Shown: piece by piece, positions 1-7,805 of the stretch | How positions within the stretch are numbered: the stretch's first letter is position 1 | Layout of the letters: the number at the start of each line of letters is the position of its first letter | Assembly (NCBI GenBank): GCA_016795125.1 | Contig: JAEUIG010000063.1 | Coordinates: 1-7,805, forward strand | Direction of reading: 5' to 3' | Length of the DNA: 7,805 nucleotides | Origin: Planctomycetaceae bacterium | Lineage (GTDB): Bacteria > Planctomycetota > Planctomycetia > Planctomycetales > Planctomycetaceae | Program-made: the position numbers and the translations under genes | The notes under the pieces: generated by a model | Told to the model about the DNA's origin: nothing | The model's input: only the letters and a program-made list of their open reading frames with translations | Databases searched by the model: none

Positions 1-104
1 TCATAGAACGAATCCTGGTAATTCGGGCGGTCCTTGAAATAGACGGCAAAATCGTCAGCCGCTGGCGGTTCGCCCGACTTAAGAAAGAACAGGTCGTAGC
101 TCAT
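1..104 (-). CDS. Hypothetical protein, N-terminal 34 residues (runs off left edge)
   Basis: An open frame on the minus strand starts at the ATG whose complement is at 102-104 and stays open to the window edge. The visible protein begins MSYDLFFLKSGEPPAADDF and continues through KDRPNYQDSFY, after which the codon is cut by the edge. There is no signal peptide or membrane segment in this part, and the residues are acidic and aromatic, so a soluble cytoplasmic protein is likely. A GGG run lies about 8 nt before the ATG and could act as a weak ribosome binding site. The opening resembles a common start of small uncharacterised bacterial proteins, but I cannot name a family. It is divergent from the ferredoxin gene, with a repeat-bearing gap between them. 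Confidence 0.6.
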   Translation of the reverse strand, partial: MSYDLFFLKSGEPPAADDFAVYFKDRPNYQDSFY

Positions 105-158
105 GATGGGCCCTGCTGATATTGGCCGCGACTTTTCCCTCGCTGGATGCAGAGAATT

Positions 159-291
159 ACCACAAAGGCACAAAGGACACAAAGAACCGAGGCCGGCCTC
201 ACGACAATGGATTGTTGCCGCGATCGATCCGTGCAGGTCCGCTCCGGTTCGCACGATTCCCGTCACTTTGTGCTCTTCGTGTCTTAGTGGT
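159..291. repeat. Palindromic CAC-R-R-AG repeat, copy 1 (81-nt loop)
   Basis: The left arm is 159-184 and begins ACCACAAAGGCACAAAG. The right arm is 266-291, and its reverse complement begins ACCACTAAGACACGAAG. The arms match at 21 of 26 positions without gaps. Within the left arm, CAC recurs at 161, 169 and 178, so the arm itself is a short periodic repeat. The 81-nt interior holds the perfect palindrome at 189-200. Lying between divergent genes, this copy cannot be a terminator for either one. Confidence 0.8.
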
Positions 292-343
292 TCAAACCCT
301 CCCCTTGTCCATGCGGCCGCACTCCCATATTCAGGAAACCGCC

Positions 344-358
344 GTCCGTCGCACGGAC
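344..358. repeat. Short perfect hairpin upstream of the ferredoxin gene
   Basis: GTCCGT at 344-349 and ACGGAC at 353-358 form a perfect 6-bp inverted repeat around the 3-nt centre CGC. It lies about 100 nt before the ferredoxin start, in the region expected to hold its promoter. An operator or a small RNA hairpin are both possible. In GC-rich DNA such a short palindrome can also occur by chance. Confidence 0.3.
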
Positions 359-460
359 CCGATTGGCCGCAAGTCCGATCGTCCGCTATCCTTCTGACGT
401 GCCGGACGGTGCATTGGCGACAAGACCTGCAGGCACCAGACCACGAGACAGCCGACTCCC

Positions 461-1081
461 ATGACGATCTCCGTCCACGAATACTTCCGCACGCGGAAGG
501 ACGACCGGAAAAAAGAGACCCGGTATCTGAACGTCATCAACAAGGACTCGTGCACGTCGTGCCAGTCGTGCGCCACCGTGTGCCCGGTCGACTGCATCTA
601 CGAAGTCGCCAGCCCGATTCCCGGCCAGAGCTATCACCAGATTGATACCTCCCGGTGCATCGGCTGCCAGATGTGCTACCGGTCGCCGAACGACAGCAAC
701 GAGCATTACACGCTGACGATTTGTCCGTGGAATGCGATCGACATGCTGCATAACCCCAACGTCAGCCCGGACGAGGTCTCCGTACTCGCGCCGTACTGGC
801 AGGGGACAGAAGCAGACCTCCCCTGGGGCAAGCTCGAGGAGTTCGGCTACCAGTTGTTCCTGGAAGGCCAGGCGTTCGTGCCGACGAAACGACAGGACCT
901 GGTCGACGTGCTCAACTGGTTCCTCAAGCCGAACTGGCTCTACAGCGAGGACGGAGCGACTGTCGCGATTGCCGACGAATATCAGCGCGACGAAGACAAG
1001 ATCCGCTTCGTCGCCACCCCTGCCGGCCGCGAGCTGCTCGACGTCATCTTCCCGAAGTGGTCCCGCATCTTCATGGATTGA
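461..1081 (+). CDS. 4Fe-4S dicluster ferredoxin with loop insertion and C-terminal extension
   Basis: This is a 206-residue cytoplasmic iron-sulfur protein, presumably a one-electron carrier; its partner is unknown. The first cluster motif is CTSCQSCATVCP, with Cys31, 34, 37 and 41. The second starts CIGCQMC (Cys66, 69, 72), and its fourth Cys is Cys88 in ICPW. In two-cluster ferredoxins the Cys before Pro binds the opposite cluster, so Cys88 should complete cluster I and Cys41 cluster II. The usual three residues before that last Cys are fifteen here (73-87), a 12-residue insertion. Cys45 is an extra cysteine. Residues 90-206 form a long C-terminal region without cysteines that I do not recognise, ending in aromatic-rich PKWSRIFMD. 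Typical bacterial ferredoxins of this class are about 55-110 residues. There is no signal peptide. The ATG at 461 has no clear Shine-Dalgarno sequence. The gene converges on the ferritin-like gene. Confidence 0.9.
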   Translation: MTISVHEYFRTRKDDRKKETRYLNVINKDSCTSCQSCATVCPVDCIYEVASPIPGQSYHQIDTSRCIGCQMCYRSPNDSNEHYTLTICPWNAIDMLHNPNVSPDEVSVLAPYWQGTEADLPWGKLEEFGYQLFLEGQAFVPTKRQDLVDVLNWFLKPNWLYSEDGATVAIADEYQRDEDKIRFVATPAGRELLDVIFPKWSRIFMD

Positions 1082-1087
1082 AGATCT

Positions 1088-1171
1088 GACACAGAGCCAC
1101 GAAGTCACGGAGACGCGCAAAGAAGAAGTGACCCTTCTCTGTGCGTCTCAGTGACTCTGAGCCTCTGTGTC
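1088..1171. repeat. Palindromic CAC-R-R-AG repeat, copy 2: long hairpin between convergent genes
   Basis: The left arm is 1088-1125 and the right arm 1134-1171. They match at 31 of 38 positions without gaps, around an 8-nt loop, and two of the mismatches become G-U pairs in plus-strand RNA. The left arm shows an 8-nt period, with CAC at 1090, 1098 and 1106 and CGC at 1114. The hairpin starts 6 nt after the ferredoxin stop codon and ends 4 nt before the ferritin-like stop codon on the other strand. It fills nearly the whole gap and is well placed to end transcription from both sides. No T-run follows it on either strand, so it is not a textbook Rho-independent terminator. Confidence 0.85.
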
Positions 1172-1175
1172 GTCT

Positions 1176-1634
1176 TTACTGCTTCTCGTACTCGCGCAGG
1201 AAGCCGATGAACTCGCGGCGGTGTTCTTCCTCGTCCGCCAGGTTCGTGATCGCCAGGTCCTGCGTGACGTAGTCTTCGCCGTCGCAGAGCTTGATGATCT
1301 TGTTGTACTGCGCGATTGCCCCTTCTTCGGCGGCGATGACCCCCTTGATGACCGCCACGACGTCCGTCGAGTCCTTCGGGGGCTGCAGCGAGGCCTGGTC
1401 GGCCTTGAATCCCTTGCTGCCGGGGACGCGTCCGCTGAGCGTCTTGATCCGCCGCGCCAGAACCTGCGCGTGACCAAGTTCGGCTGTGACGTCGGCCGCC
1501 AGCGACTTCTTGATCTCTTCGGCGCGAACGCCGTCGAGGTCAATCGAGTTCGCCAGGTAGTTCATCACCGTCTCGATTTCCATCCAGTACGAGACGATGA
1601 GTTCTTTAACAATCTGCTGCCGCTTCTCCGCCAT
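1176..1634 (-). CDS. Ferritin-like diiron protein (bacterioferritin-type, no haem ligand)
   Basis: This 152-residue protein has the four-helix ferritin-like pattern and probably oxidises Fe(II) and stores or detoxifies iron in the cytoplasm. Likely diiron ligands are Glu19 (or Glu21) in WMEIETVMNY, Glu52 and His55 in AELGHAQ, Glu103 or Glu104 in AAEEGA, and Glu135 and His138 in ADEEEHRR. Their spacing follows bacterioferritin (Glu18, Glu51, His54, Glu94, Glu127, His130) closely. The residue after Glu52 is Leu53, where bacterioferritin has the haem-binding Met52, so haem binding of that type is not expected. A loop at about 64-92 joins helices 2 and 3. Length is close to the family norm of about 155. 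A GGAG Shine-Dalgarno (complement of 1642-1645) lies 7 nt before the ATG and supports this start. A non-cage rubrerythrin-like or Dps-like protein is the main alternative. Confidence 0.88.
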   Translation of the reverse strand: MAEKRQQIVKELIVSYWMEIETVMNYLANSIDLDGVRAEEIKKSLAADVTAELGHAQVLARRIKTLSGRVPGSKGFKADQASLQPPKDSTDVVAVIKGVIAAEEGAIAQYNKIIKLCDGEDYVTQDLAITNLADEEEHRREFIGFLREYEKQ

Positions 1635-1957
1635 AGTTCGTCTCCGCTGTCCCGGTCAATTGGAGATGTGTGACTCAGGCCATCGTAGACCGGACGCCCG
1701 CAAAGGCAACCCGCCTCCTGCGGGACGGTTTTGGGAGGGCGAGGCTCCCGCCGAGCCGCTCGTGTGAACCGGCTCTGGCCTCGCAGTCTGGACGCCGAAC
1801 GGAGATCGACGTGCGGGCCATCTTGAACAGTTGCCGGATGTCCGAATCCGATTGGCAGCGGGTGCCTGGTGTTGGATGCGTTGCGGCACGAGCGGCTCGG
1901 CGGGAGCCTCGCCCTCCCATAAGCCTCGCCCTCCCAACGGTTTCGCCCTCCAGTGAG
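1635..1957. other. Non-coding gap between DUF1501 and ferritin-like genes
   Basis: This 323-nt gap lies between two minus-strand genes and should contain the ferritin-like gene's promoter in the part near 1635-1724. Most of the rest is the MITE-like element at 1732-1936. A small hairpin CCCGC-CTCCT-GCGGG (1710-1724) lies just outside that element. A further partial copy of the repeat end, TCGCCCTCCA (1943-1952), lies between the element and the DUF1501 stop codon. I see no gene: the open frames here are short, cross the repeat arms and translate them. Confidence 0.7.
1732..1936. mobile_element. MITE-like element, 205 bp, with terminal inverted repeats and 7-bp flanking duplication
   Basis: The left end TGGGAGGGCGAGGCT (1732-1746) is the exact reverse complement of the right end AGCCTCGCCCTCCCA (1922-1936). 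Both ends are flanked by the same 7 bases, ACGGTTT, at 1725-1731 and 1937-1943, which looks like a target-site duplication. Inside, a longer perfect 33-bp inverted repeat pairs 1732-1764 with 1887-1919. The right end is duplicated in tandem with a 17-nt period (1905-1919 and 1922-1936), so the outer copy forms the boundary. The interior (1765-1886) encodes nothing recognisable and there is no transposase, so movement would need an enzyme supplied elsewhere. GAGGCTCCCGCCGAGCC-type repeats are, from memory, abundant in planctomycete intergenic DNA. The inverted repeat is certain; past mobility is inferred. Confidence 0.65.
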
Positions 1958-3382
<1,425 letters not shown>

Positions 3383-3477
3383 TGGTCACTCTGGCGAAGA
3401 CAACCCGACACCACGTTTCCAAACCAATCGCAACTTCCATTCACACAACAAGAACAGTCGCAGACAAACGATTCACC

Positions 3478-3571
3478 TTCTTCGTGTCCTTCGTGACCTT
3501 CTGTTAAGCCCTTTTGCCGTCCGCAGGGACTGCAAAGAGATTTTACAGAAGGTCACAAAGTGCACGAAGAA
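3478..3571. repeat. Palindromic CAC-R-R-AG repeat, copy 3 (reversed polarity, nested hairpin)
   Basis: The left arm is 3478-3504 and begins TTCTTCGTGTCCTTCGTGAC. The right arm is 3545-3571 and begins ACAGAAGGTCACAAAG. They match at 24 of 27 positions. The 40-nt interior holds a second hairpin, TTGCCGTCC (3514-3522) and GGACTGCAA (3527-3535), pairing at 8 of 9 positions around GCAG. Unlike copies 1 and 2, the pyrimidine-type arm comes first on the plus strand and the CAC-R-R-AG arm second. It lies between two genes read in the same direction, so it could end or weaken transcription between them, but no T-run follows it in the minus-strand transcript. Confidence 0.85.
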
Positions 3572-3656
3572 ACAGGAAGAAGGTTAGGTTGCGGTCGTTT
3601 CGCGGGTCGTTCGAGTTCCGCAGGCTGTCGAACCGGTATGCAGGTGATCGTCATGC

Positions 3657-5987
3657 TCACTCGCGCGTCACCACTTCATCCATGTTGAGAACTGTGGCGG
3701 CGACGGCCGTCATGGCGGCGAGATCTGTGGAATCCAGAGTCGAGTCGGCCGGGGTGTCGCCGACCTTCAGGAATGCCGCTGCGCTTTCCGGCTGTGCCGT
3801 AAATCGCGTGCGGTACTCGGCCAGCAATTCGACCAGCACAGTCGATTCCTCGGCTCGGGGGGTACGGGCGAGCACCCGGAGGTAGATTGATTCCATTCGC
3901 TCCCCGTCATTCCCGGATTCGTGCAGAGCCGTGGTTGCAAGCACGCGCGCCGCTTCGATGTACGTCGGGTCGTTCATCAGGACGAGCGCCTGCAGTGGCG
4001 TGTTCGTCGTGGCGCGTCGCGCCAGGCAGATTTCGCGGTTGGGCATGTCGAGCGCCACCATCGACGGCGGCGGAATAGTGCGGCGCATGTACGTGTACAT
4101 GCTGCGTCGGTAAAGATCAGGTCCGTGGCTCTGGACCCAGGTCTCACCCGTGCTGAGCATCTCCTCCCACAGGCCGGGCGGGTGGTACGGCATCACCGGC
4201 GGACCGCCCAGACGATCGTCCAACAGTCCCGCGGCGGCCAGCGCCTGGTCGCGAATCGTCTCGGCCGACAATCGAAATCTCGGTCCGCGCGCGAACCACT
4301 CGTTGGCGGGATCGAGCGGAAATGTCGCCGCGTCCACGCTGCTGGACTGCCGGTAGGTCGCGCTGGTCACAATCAGACGCAGCAGCGACTTCACGTCCCA
4401 GCCGGTCCGCTGGAACTCGGTGGCCAGCCAGTCGAGCAGTTCGGGATGCGTCGGCAATTCGCCGCGCGTGCCGAAGTCCTCCTGCGTCCGCACCAGGCCG
4501 CGGCCCAACAGCAGCAGCCAGAACCGGTTGACCGTCACGCGGGCCGTCAGCGGATGCTGCGGGTCGACCAGCCACTCCGCGAGCGCGAGGCGGTTGGTCG
4601 CAGCGCCTCCGGGAAGCGGCGAGAGTGAGGCCGGCGTGCCGTGGTGCACCTGCTCGCCCGGCTTGTCGTACGCGCCGCGCTGCAGAACAAAAGAATCGCG
4701 CAATGCCGGCAGGTCCTGCATGACCATCGTCGTCACGGCGCCCGCCGCGCGTTCCGTCCGCTTTTTCTTGAGTTCTTCGACTTGAGCGGCTCCGGCGTCT
4801 CCCAAAGCGACAGCGGACGCGATCTCGGCATCAAGTGCCGCAACATCGGCTTCGACGGCGGCGTCGACAAACATGACGGGCGGCGCGTTGCCATGTCCGC
4901 GCCCGCTTTCATCGACGGAGTTGTAGTACGCGGCGAGCTGGTAGAACTCTCGCTGCGAAAACGGGTCGTACTTGTGATCGTGACACCGTGCACAGCCCAC
5001 AGTGAGTCCCAGCCAGGCGGTCGCCGTCGTCTCCAGCCGGTCGACCACGTACTCGATGCGGAACTCCTCGTGGACGATGCCGTCCTCGTCGTTGATCCGG
5101 TGATTGCGGTTGAATCCGGTCGCCAGCCGCTGTTCGCGGGTCGGATTGGGCAATAGATCGCCGGCCAGCTGCTCGATCGTAAACTCATCGAACGGCTGAT
5201 TGGCGTTCAGCGACGCGATCACCCAGTCGCGCCACGGCCACATGACGCGGGCGATGTCTCCCTGGTAGCCGCCGGTATCGGCATACCGGGCGACGTCGAG
5301 CCAGGCGAGCGTCCAGCGTTCGCCGTAGCGCGGCGACGCCAGCAGCCGCTCCACCAGCTGCTCATACGCATCGGGAGAGGCATCGGCGACGAACCGTTCG
5401 ACGTCCGCCGGCATCGGCGGCAGGCCGGTCAGATCGAGACTCAGGCGGCGGATCAGCGTGCGACGGTCGGCTTCCGTCGCCGGCGCGAGACCACGCTGTT
5501 CGATTTCCGCGAGCACGAACGCATCGATCGGATTACGAACCCACTCCGGACTCCGCACTTCCGGAACGTTCGGGCGGACGGGCGTGATAAACGCCCAGTG
5601 CGGCTCGTATTCTGCGCCGGCCGCAATCCAGCGGCGCAGGACATCGATCTGCGCCGGCGACAGCGGCGGGTGGTCGGCCGGCGGCATTCGTTCGGATTCG
5701 TCGGCTGCGGTGACGCGGCGAATCAGTTCGCTGGCGTCCGGATCGCCGGGCACGAGGATCGCCGCGGAATCGCGCGGAGCGAACGCGGAGTCGCGGTCGT
5801 CGAGCCGGAGGTCCGCCTCCCGGGTCCGGGCATCGGCCCCGTGGCAGGTGAAGCAGTGATCGGCCAGGATCGGGCGGATGTCGCGATTGAATCGCACGCT
5901 CTCTGAAACGGCCGAGTCGGCCGCGACGATGCTCGTCGCCCCGTGGAAGAATCCGATCACGGCGGCAGCAATGGTCGATCGACGCAT
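3657..5987 (-). CDS. Planctomycete cytochrome-like protein: PSCyt1, DUF1549, DUF1553
   Basis: This 776-residue protein has an N-terminal signal peptide (about 1-23, ending SIVAADS) and should act outside the cytoplasm. The PSCyt1 domain (about 32-125) holds a c-type haem site, Cys45-F-T-Cys48-His49, and Met101 in ERMPP is a likely distal ligand. DUF1549 (about 150-358) starts at NPIDAFVLAEIE and contains a second CxxCH, Cys332-A-R-Cys335-His336, in the typical GCARCHDHKYDP. A linker follows at about 370-450, with a charged, possibly coiled-coil part at 378-412. DUF1553 (about 462-725) includes ARVTVNRFWLLLLGRGLV, HPELLDWLA and NTPLQALVLMNDPTY. The family's function is unknown; haem binding is inferred from the motifs. 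Many relatives are longer because of inserted domains, so this is a compact form. An AGGA Shine-Dalgarno (complement of 5995-5998) lies 7 nt before the ATG. It is probably first in a unit with DUF1501. Confidence 0.94.
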   Translation of the reverse strand: MRRSTIAAAVIGFFHGATSIVAADSAVSESVRFNRDIRPILADHCFTCHGADARTREADLRLDDRDSAFAPRDSAAILVPGDPDASELIRRVTAADESERMPPADHPPLSPAQIDVLRRWIAAGAEYEPHWAFITPVRPNVPEVRSPEWVRNPIDAFVLAEIEQRGLAPATEADRRTLIRRLSLDLTGLPPMPADVERFVADASPDAYEQLVERLLASPRYGERWTLAWLDVARYADTGGYQGDIARVMWPWRDWVIASLNANQPFDEFTIEQLAGDLLPNPTREQRLATGFNRNHRINDEDGIVHEEFRIEYVVDRLETTATAWLGLTVGCARCHDHKYDPFSQREFYQLAAYYNSVDESGRGHGNAPPVMFVDAAVEADVAALDAEIASAVALGDAGAAQVEELKKKRTERAAGAVTTMVMQDLPALRDSFVLQRGAYDKPGEQVHHGTPASLSPLPGGAATNRLALAEWLVDPQHPLTARVTVNRFWLLLLGRGLVRTQEDFGTRGELPTHPELLDWLATEFQRTGWDVKSLLRLIVTSATYRQSSSVDAATFPLDPANEWFARGPRFRLSAETIRDQALAAAGLLDDRLGGPPVMPYHPPGLWEEMLSTGETWVQSHGPDLYRRSMYTYMRRTIPPPSMVALDMPNREICLARRATTNTPLQALVLMNDPTYIEAARVLATTALHESGNDGERMESIYLRVLARTPRAEESTVLVELLAEYRTRFTAQPESAAAFLKVGDTPADSTLDSTDLAAMTAVAATVLNMDEVVTRE

Positions 5988-6138
5988 GGCTCGATCCTAG
6001 CCGCAGATACGCAGCGCCTCAACCGGCGGTGCCGGATCATTCCCAGGAATTCTTCCGGTCGCGAATGTCAACTGGCGAAGTTACAATCCGCGCGATGGGA
6101 GTTCCCTGAATCCTGACGTCTGAATCCTGAATCCTCAC
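5988..6138. promoter_or_regulatory. Divergent promoter region between DUF1549/DUF1553 gene and gnd
   Basis: This 151-nt gap separates two genes read in opposite directions, so it must carry the start signals of both unless they are transcribed from further away. No hexamer pair stands out: TACAAT at 6082-6087 resembles a -10 box for gnd, but no -35-like sequence lies at the right distance. The AGGA used by the leftward gene is at the left edge and the heptamer repeats lie next to gnd. Confidence 0.4.
6107..6134. repeat. TGAATCC heptamer tandem repeat upstream of gnd
   Basis: Four 7-nt units lie in perfect phase: TGAATCC (6107-6113), TGACGTC (6114-6120, 4 of 7 matching), TGAATCC (6121-6127) and TGAATCC (6128-6134). 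The array ends 4 nt before the gnd ATG and takes the place where a Shine-Dalgarno sequence would be expected. It would be transcribed into the gnd leader. Its function is unknown. Confidence 0.7.
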
Positions 6139-7601
<1,463 letters not shown>

Positions 7602-7602
<1 letters not shown>

Positions 7603-7805
7603 TGTCCATCGATCAGGACGACTCGCCGGCAGATTCGCAGCCCAATCCCTGGCCTTTGTATGTCCGGGTGCTGGCCGTCATGCACGTACTGTCGATACCG
7701 ATAGGCGTCATCGGCTGGATTCTGTTGTCGCTCCGGGCCGGGTGGCTGGGCGCGGAGCGGCAATTTGACATCCATTTCTGGACTGCGGCGCTGGCGGGCT
7801 TCGGC
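7602..7805 (+). CDS. Hypothetical membrane protein, N-terminal 68 residues (runs off right edge)
   Basis: An open frame starts at the ATG at 7602-7604, whose A is the last base of the gnd stop codon (TAATG), and stays open to the edge. The first 18 residues are acidic and proline-rich (MSIDQDDSPADSQPNPWP). Residues about 21-46 form a hydrophobic segment (YVRVLAVMHVLSIPIGVIGW and on through ILLSL), a likely transmembrane helix. A second hydrophobic stretch begins near residue 59 (FWTAALAGFG). It therefore looks like an integral membrane protein. I do not recognise the family. The one-base overlap suggests translational coupling with gnd and one transcript, though a functional link to sugar metabolism does not follow. 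Confidence 0.65.

Larger units (their letters stand above)
105..460. other. Non-coding divergent intergenic region
   Basis: This 356-nt gap separates the leftward hypothetical gene from the rightward ferredoxin gene, so it should hold the promoters of both. It contains palindromic repeat copy 1 (159-291), the perfect palindromes GAGGCCGGCCTC (189-200) and TGCGGCCGCA (312-321), and a perfect 6-bp hairpin GTCCGT-CGC-ACGGAC (344-358). A short open frame at 122-397 runs through both arms of the repeat and looks like a by-product of it. I see no convincing promoter hexamers and no tRNA or other RNA gene. Confidence 0.7.

Noticed and set aside
159..291. A CRISPR array, because of regularly spaced short repeats.
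   Set aside because: The units are only 8-9 nt, there are no unique spacers of constant length, and the two arms are inverted rather than direct.
363..392. Possible promoter for the ferredoxin gene: TTGGCC (363-368) and TATCCT (387-392), spacing 18.
   Set aside because: Each hexamer matches the consensus at only 4 of 6 positions, which is expected by chance in a gap of this size.
386..1120. A 244-codon minus-strand open frame opposite the ferredoxin gene.
   Set aside because: The plus-strand protein has clear iron-sulfur motifs. The antisense translation has no recognisable motif and extends into the repeat.
461..1634. A ferredoxin-ferritin iron-release operon like bfd-bfr.
   Set aside because: The genes converge and cannot share a transcript. 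The ferredoxin has two 4Fe-4S motifs, unlike the small 2Fe-2S Bfd, and the ferritin-like protein lacks the haem ligand.
1710..1732. A plus-strand intrinsic terminator: hairpin CCCGC-CTCCT-GCGGG followed by TTTT.
   Set aside because: The stem is only 5 bp, the T-run is short and separated from the stem, and no plus-strand gene ends upstream.
3921..5156. Two long plus-strand frames (3921-4628 and 4641-5156) inside the DUF1549/DUF1553 gene.
   Set aside because: They are antisense shadows of a well-supported 776-residue protein and show low-complexity Arg-rich translations.
6082..6087. TACAAT as a -10 box for gnd.
   Set aside because: It matches TATAAT at 5 of 6 positions, but no -35-like hexamer is found 16-18 nt upstream.

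Overview
The window is GC-rich and reads as planctomycete (Planctomycetota) chromosome. The strongest sign is a large secreted cytochrome-like protein (PSCyt1/DUF1549/DUF1553) followed by a Tat-exported DUF1501 protein. This pair is expanded in Planctomycetota and also occurs in some Verrucomicrobiota and Acidobacteriota. Palindromic repeats in the gaps and weak or absent Shine-Dalgarno sequences fit the same assignment. The assignment rests on gene content only; I could not search a database.

Layout. (1) 1-104, minus: N-terminus of an unrecognised protein that runs off the left edge. (2) 105-460: a divergent non-coding gap with palindromic repeat copy 1. (3) 461-1081, plus: a 2[4Fe-4S]-type ferredoxin with an unusual insertion and a long C-terminal extension. 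(4) 1082-1175: repeat copy 2, a long hairpin between convergent genes. (5) 1176-1634, minus: a ferritin-like diiron protein. (6) 1635-1957: a non-coding gap holding a 205-bp MITE-like element flanked by a perfect 7-bp direct repeat. (7) 1958-3382, minus: DUF1501. (8) 3383-3656: a gap with repeat copy 3. (9) 3657-5987, minus: the PSCyt1/DUF1549/DUF1553 protein. (10) 5988-6138: a divergent gap with TGAATCC heptamer repeats. (11) 6139-7602, plus: gnd, 6-phosphogluconate dehydrogenase. (12) 7602-7805, plus: start of a membrane protein whose ATG shares a base with the gnd stop codon; it runs off the right edge.

How the genes relate. The DUF1549/DUF1553 and DUF1501 genes probably act together outside the cytoplasm. 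They are read in the same direction and both have export signals, but their shared biochemical function is unknown. Ferredoxin and ferritin-like protein are both cytoplasmic iron proteins, but they are convergent and so not one operon. gnd belongs to the oxidative pentose phosphate pathway and is probably co-transcribed with the membrane protein after it.

The genes are mostly ordinary. The less ordinary part is the intergenic DNA. Three gaps, in all three possible gene arrangements (divergent, convergent, tandem), carry imperfect palindromes built from one 8-9 nt unit (CAC-R-R-AG). In one of them the arms point the opposite way. A fourth gap carries an unrelated MITE-like element with a likely target-site duplication.
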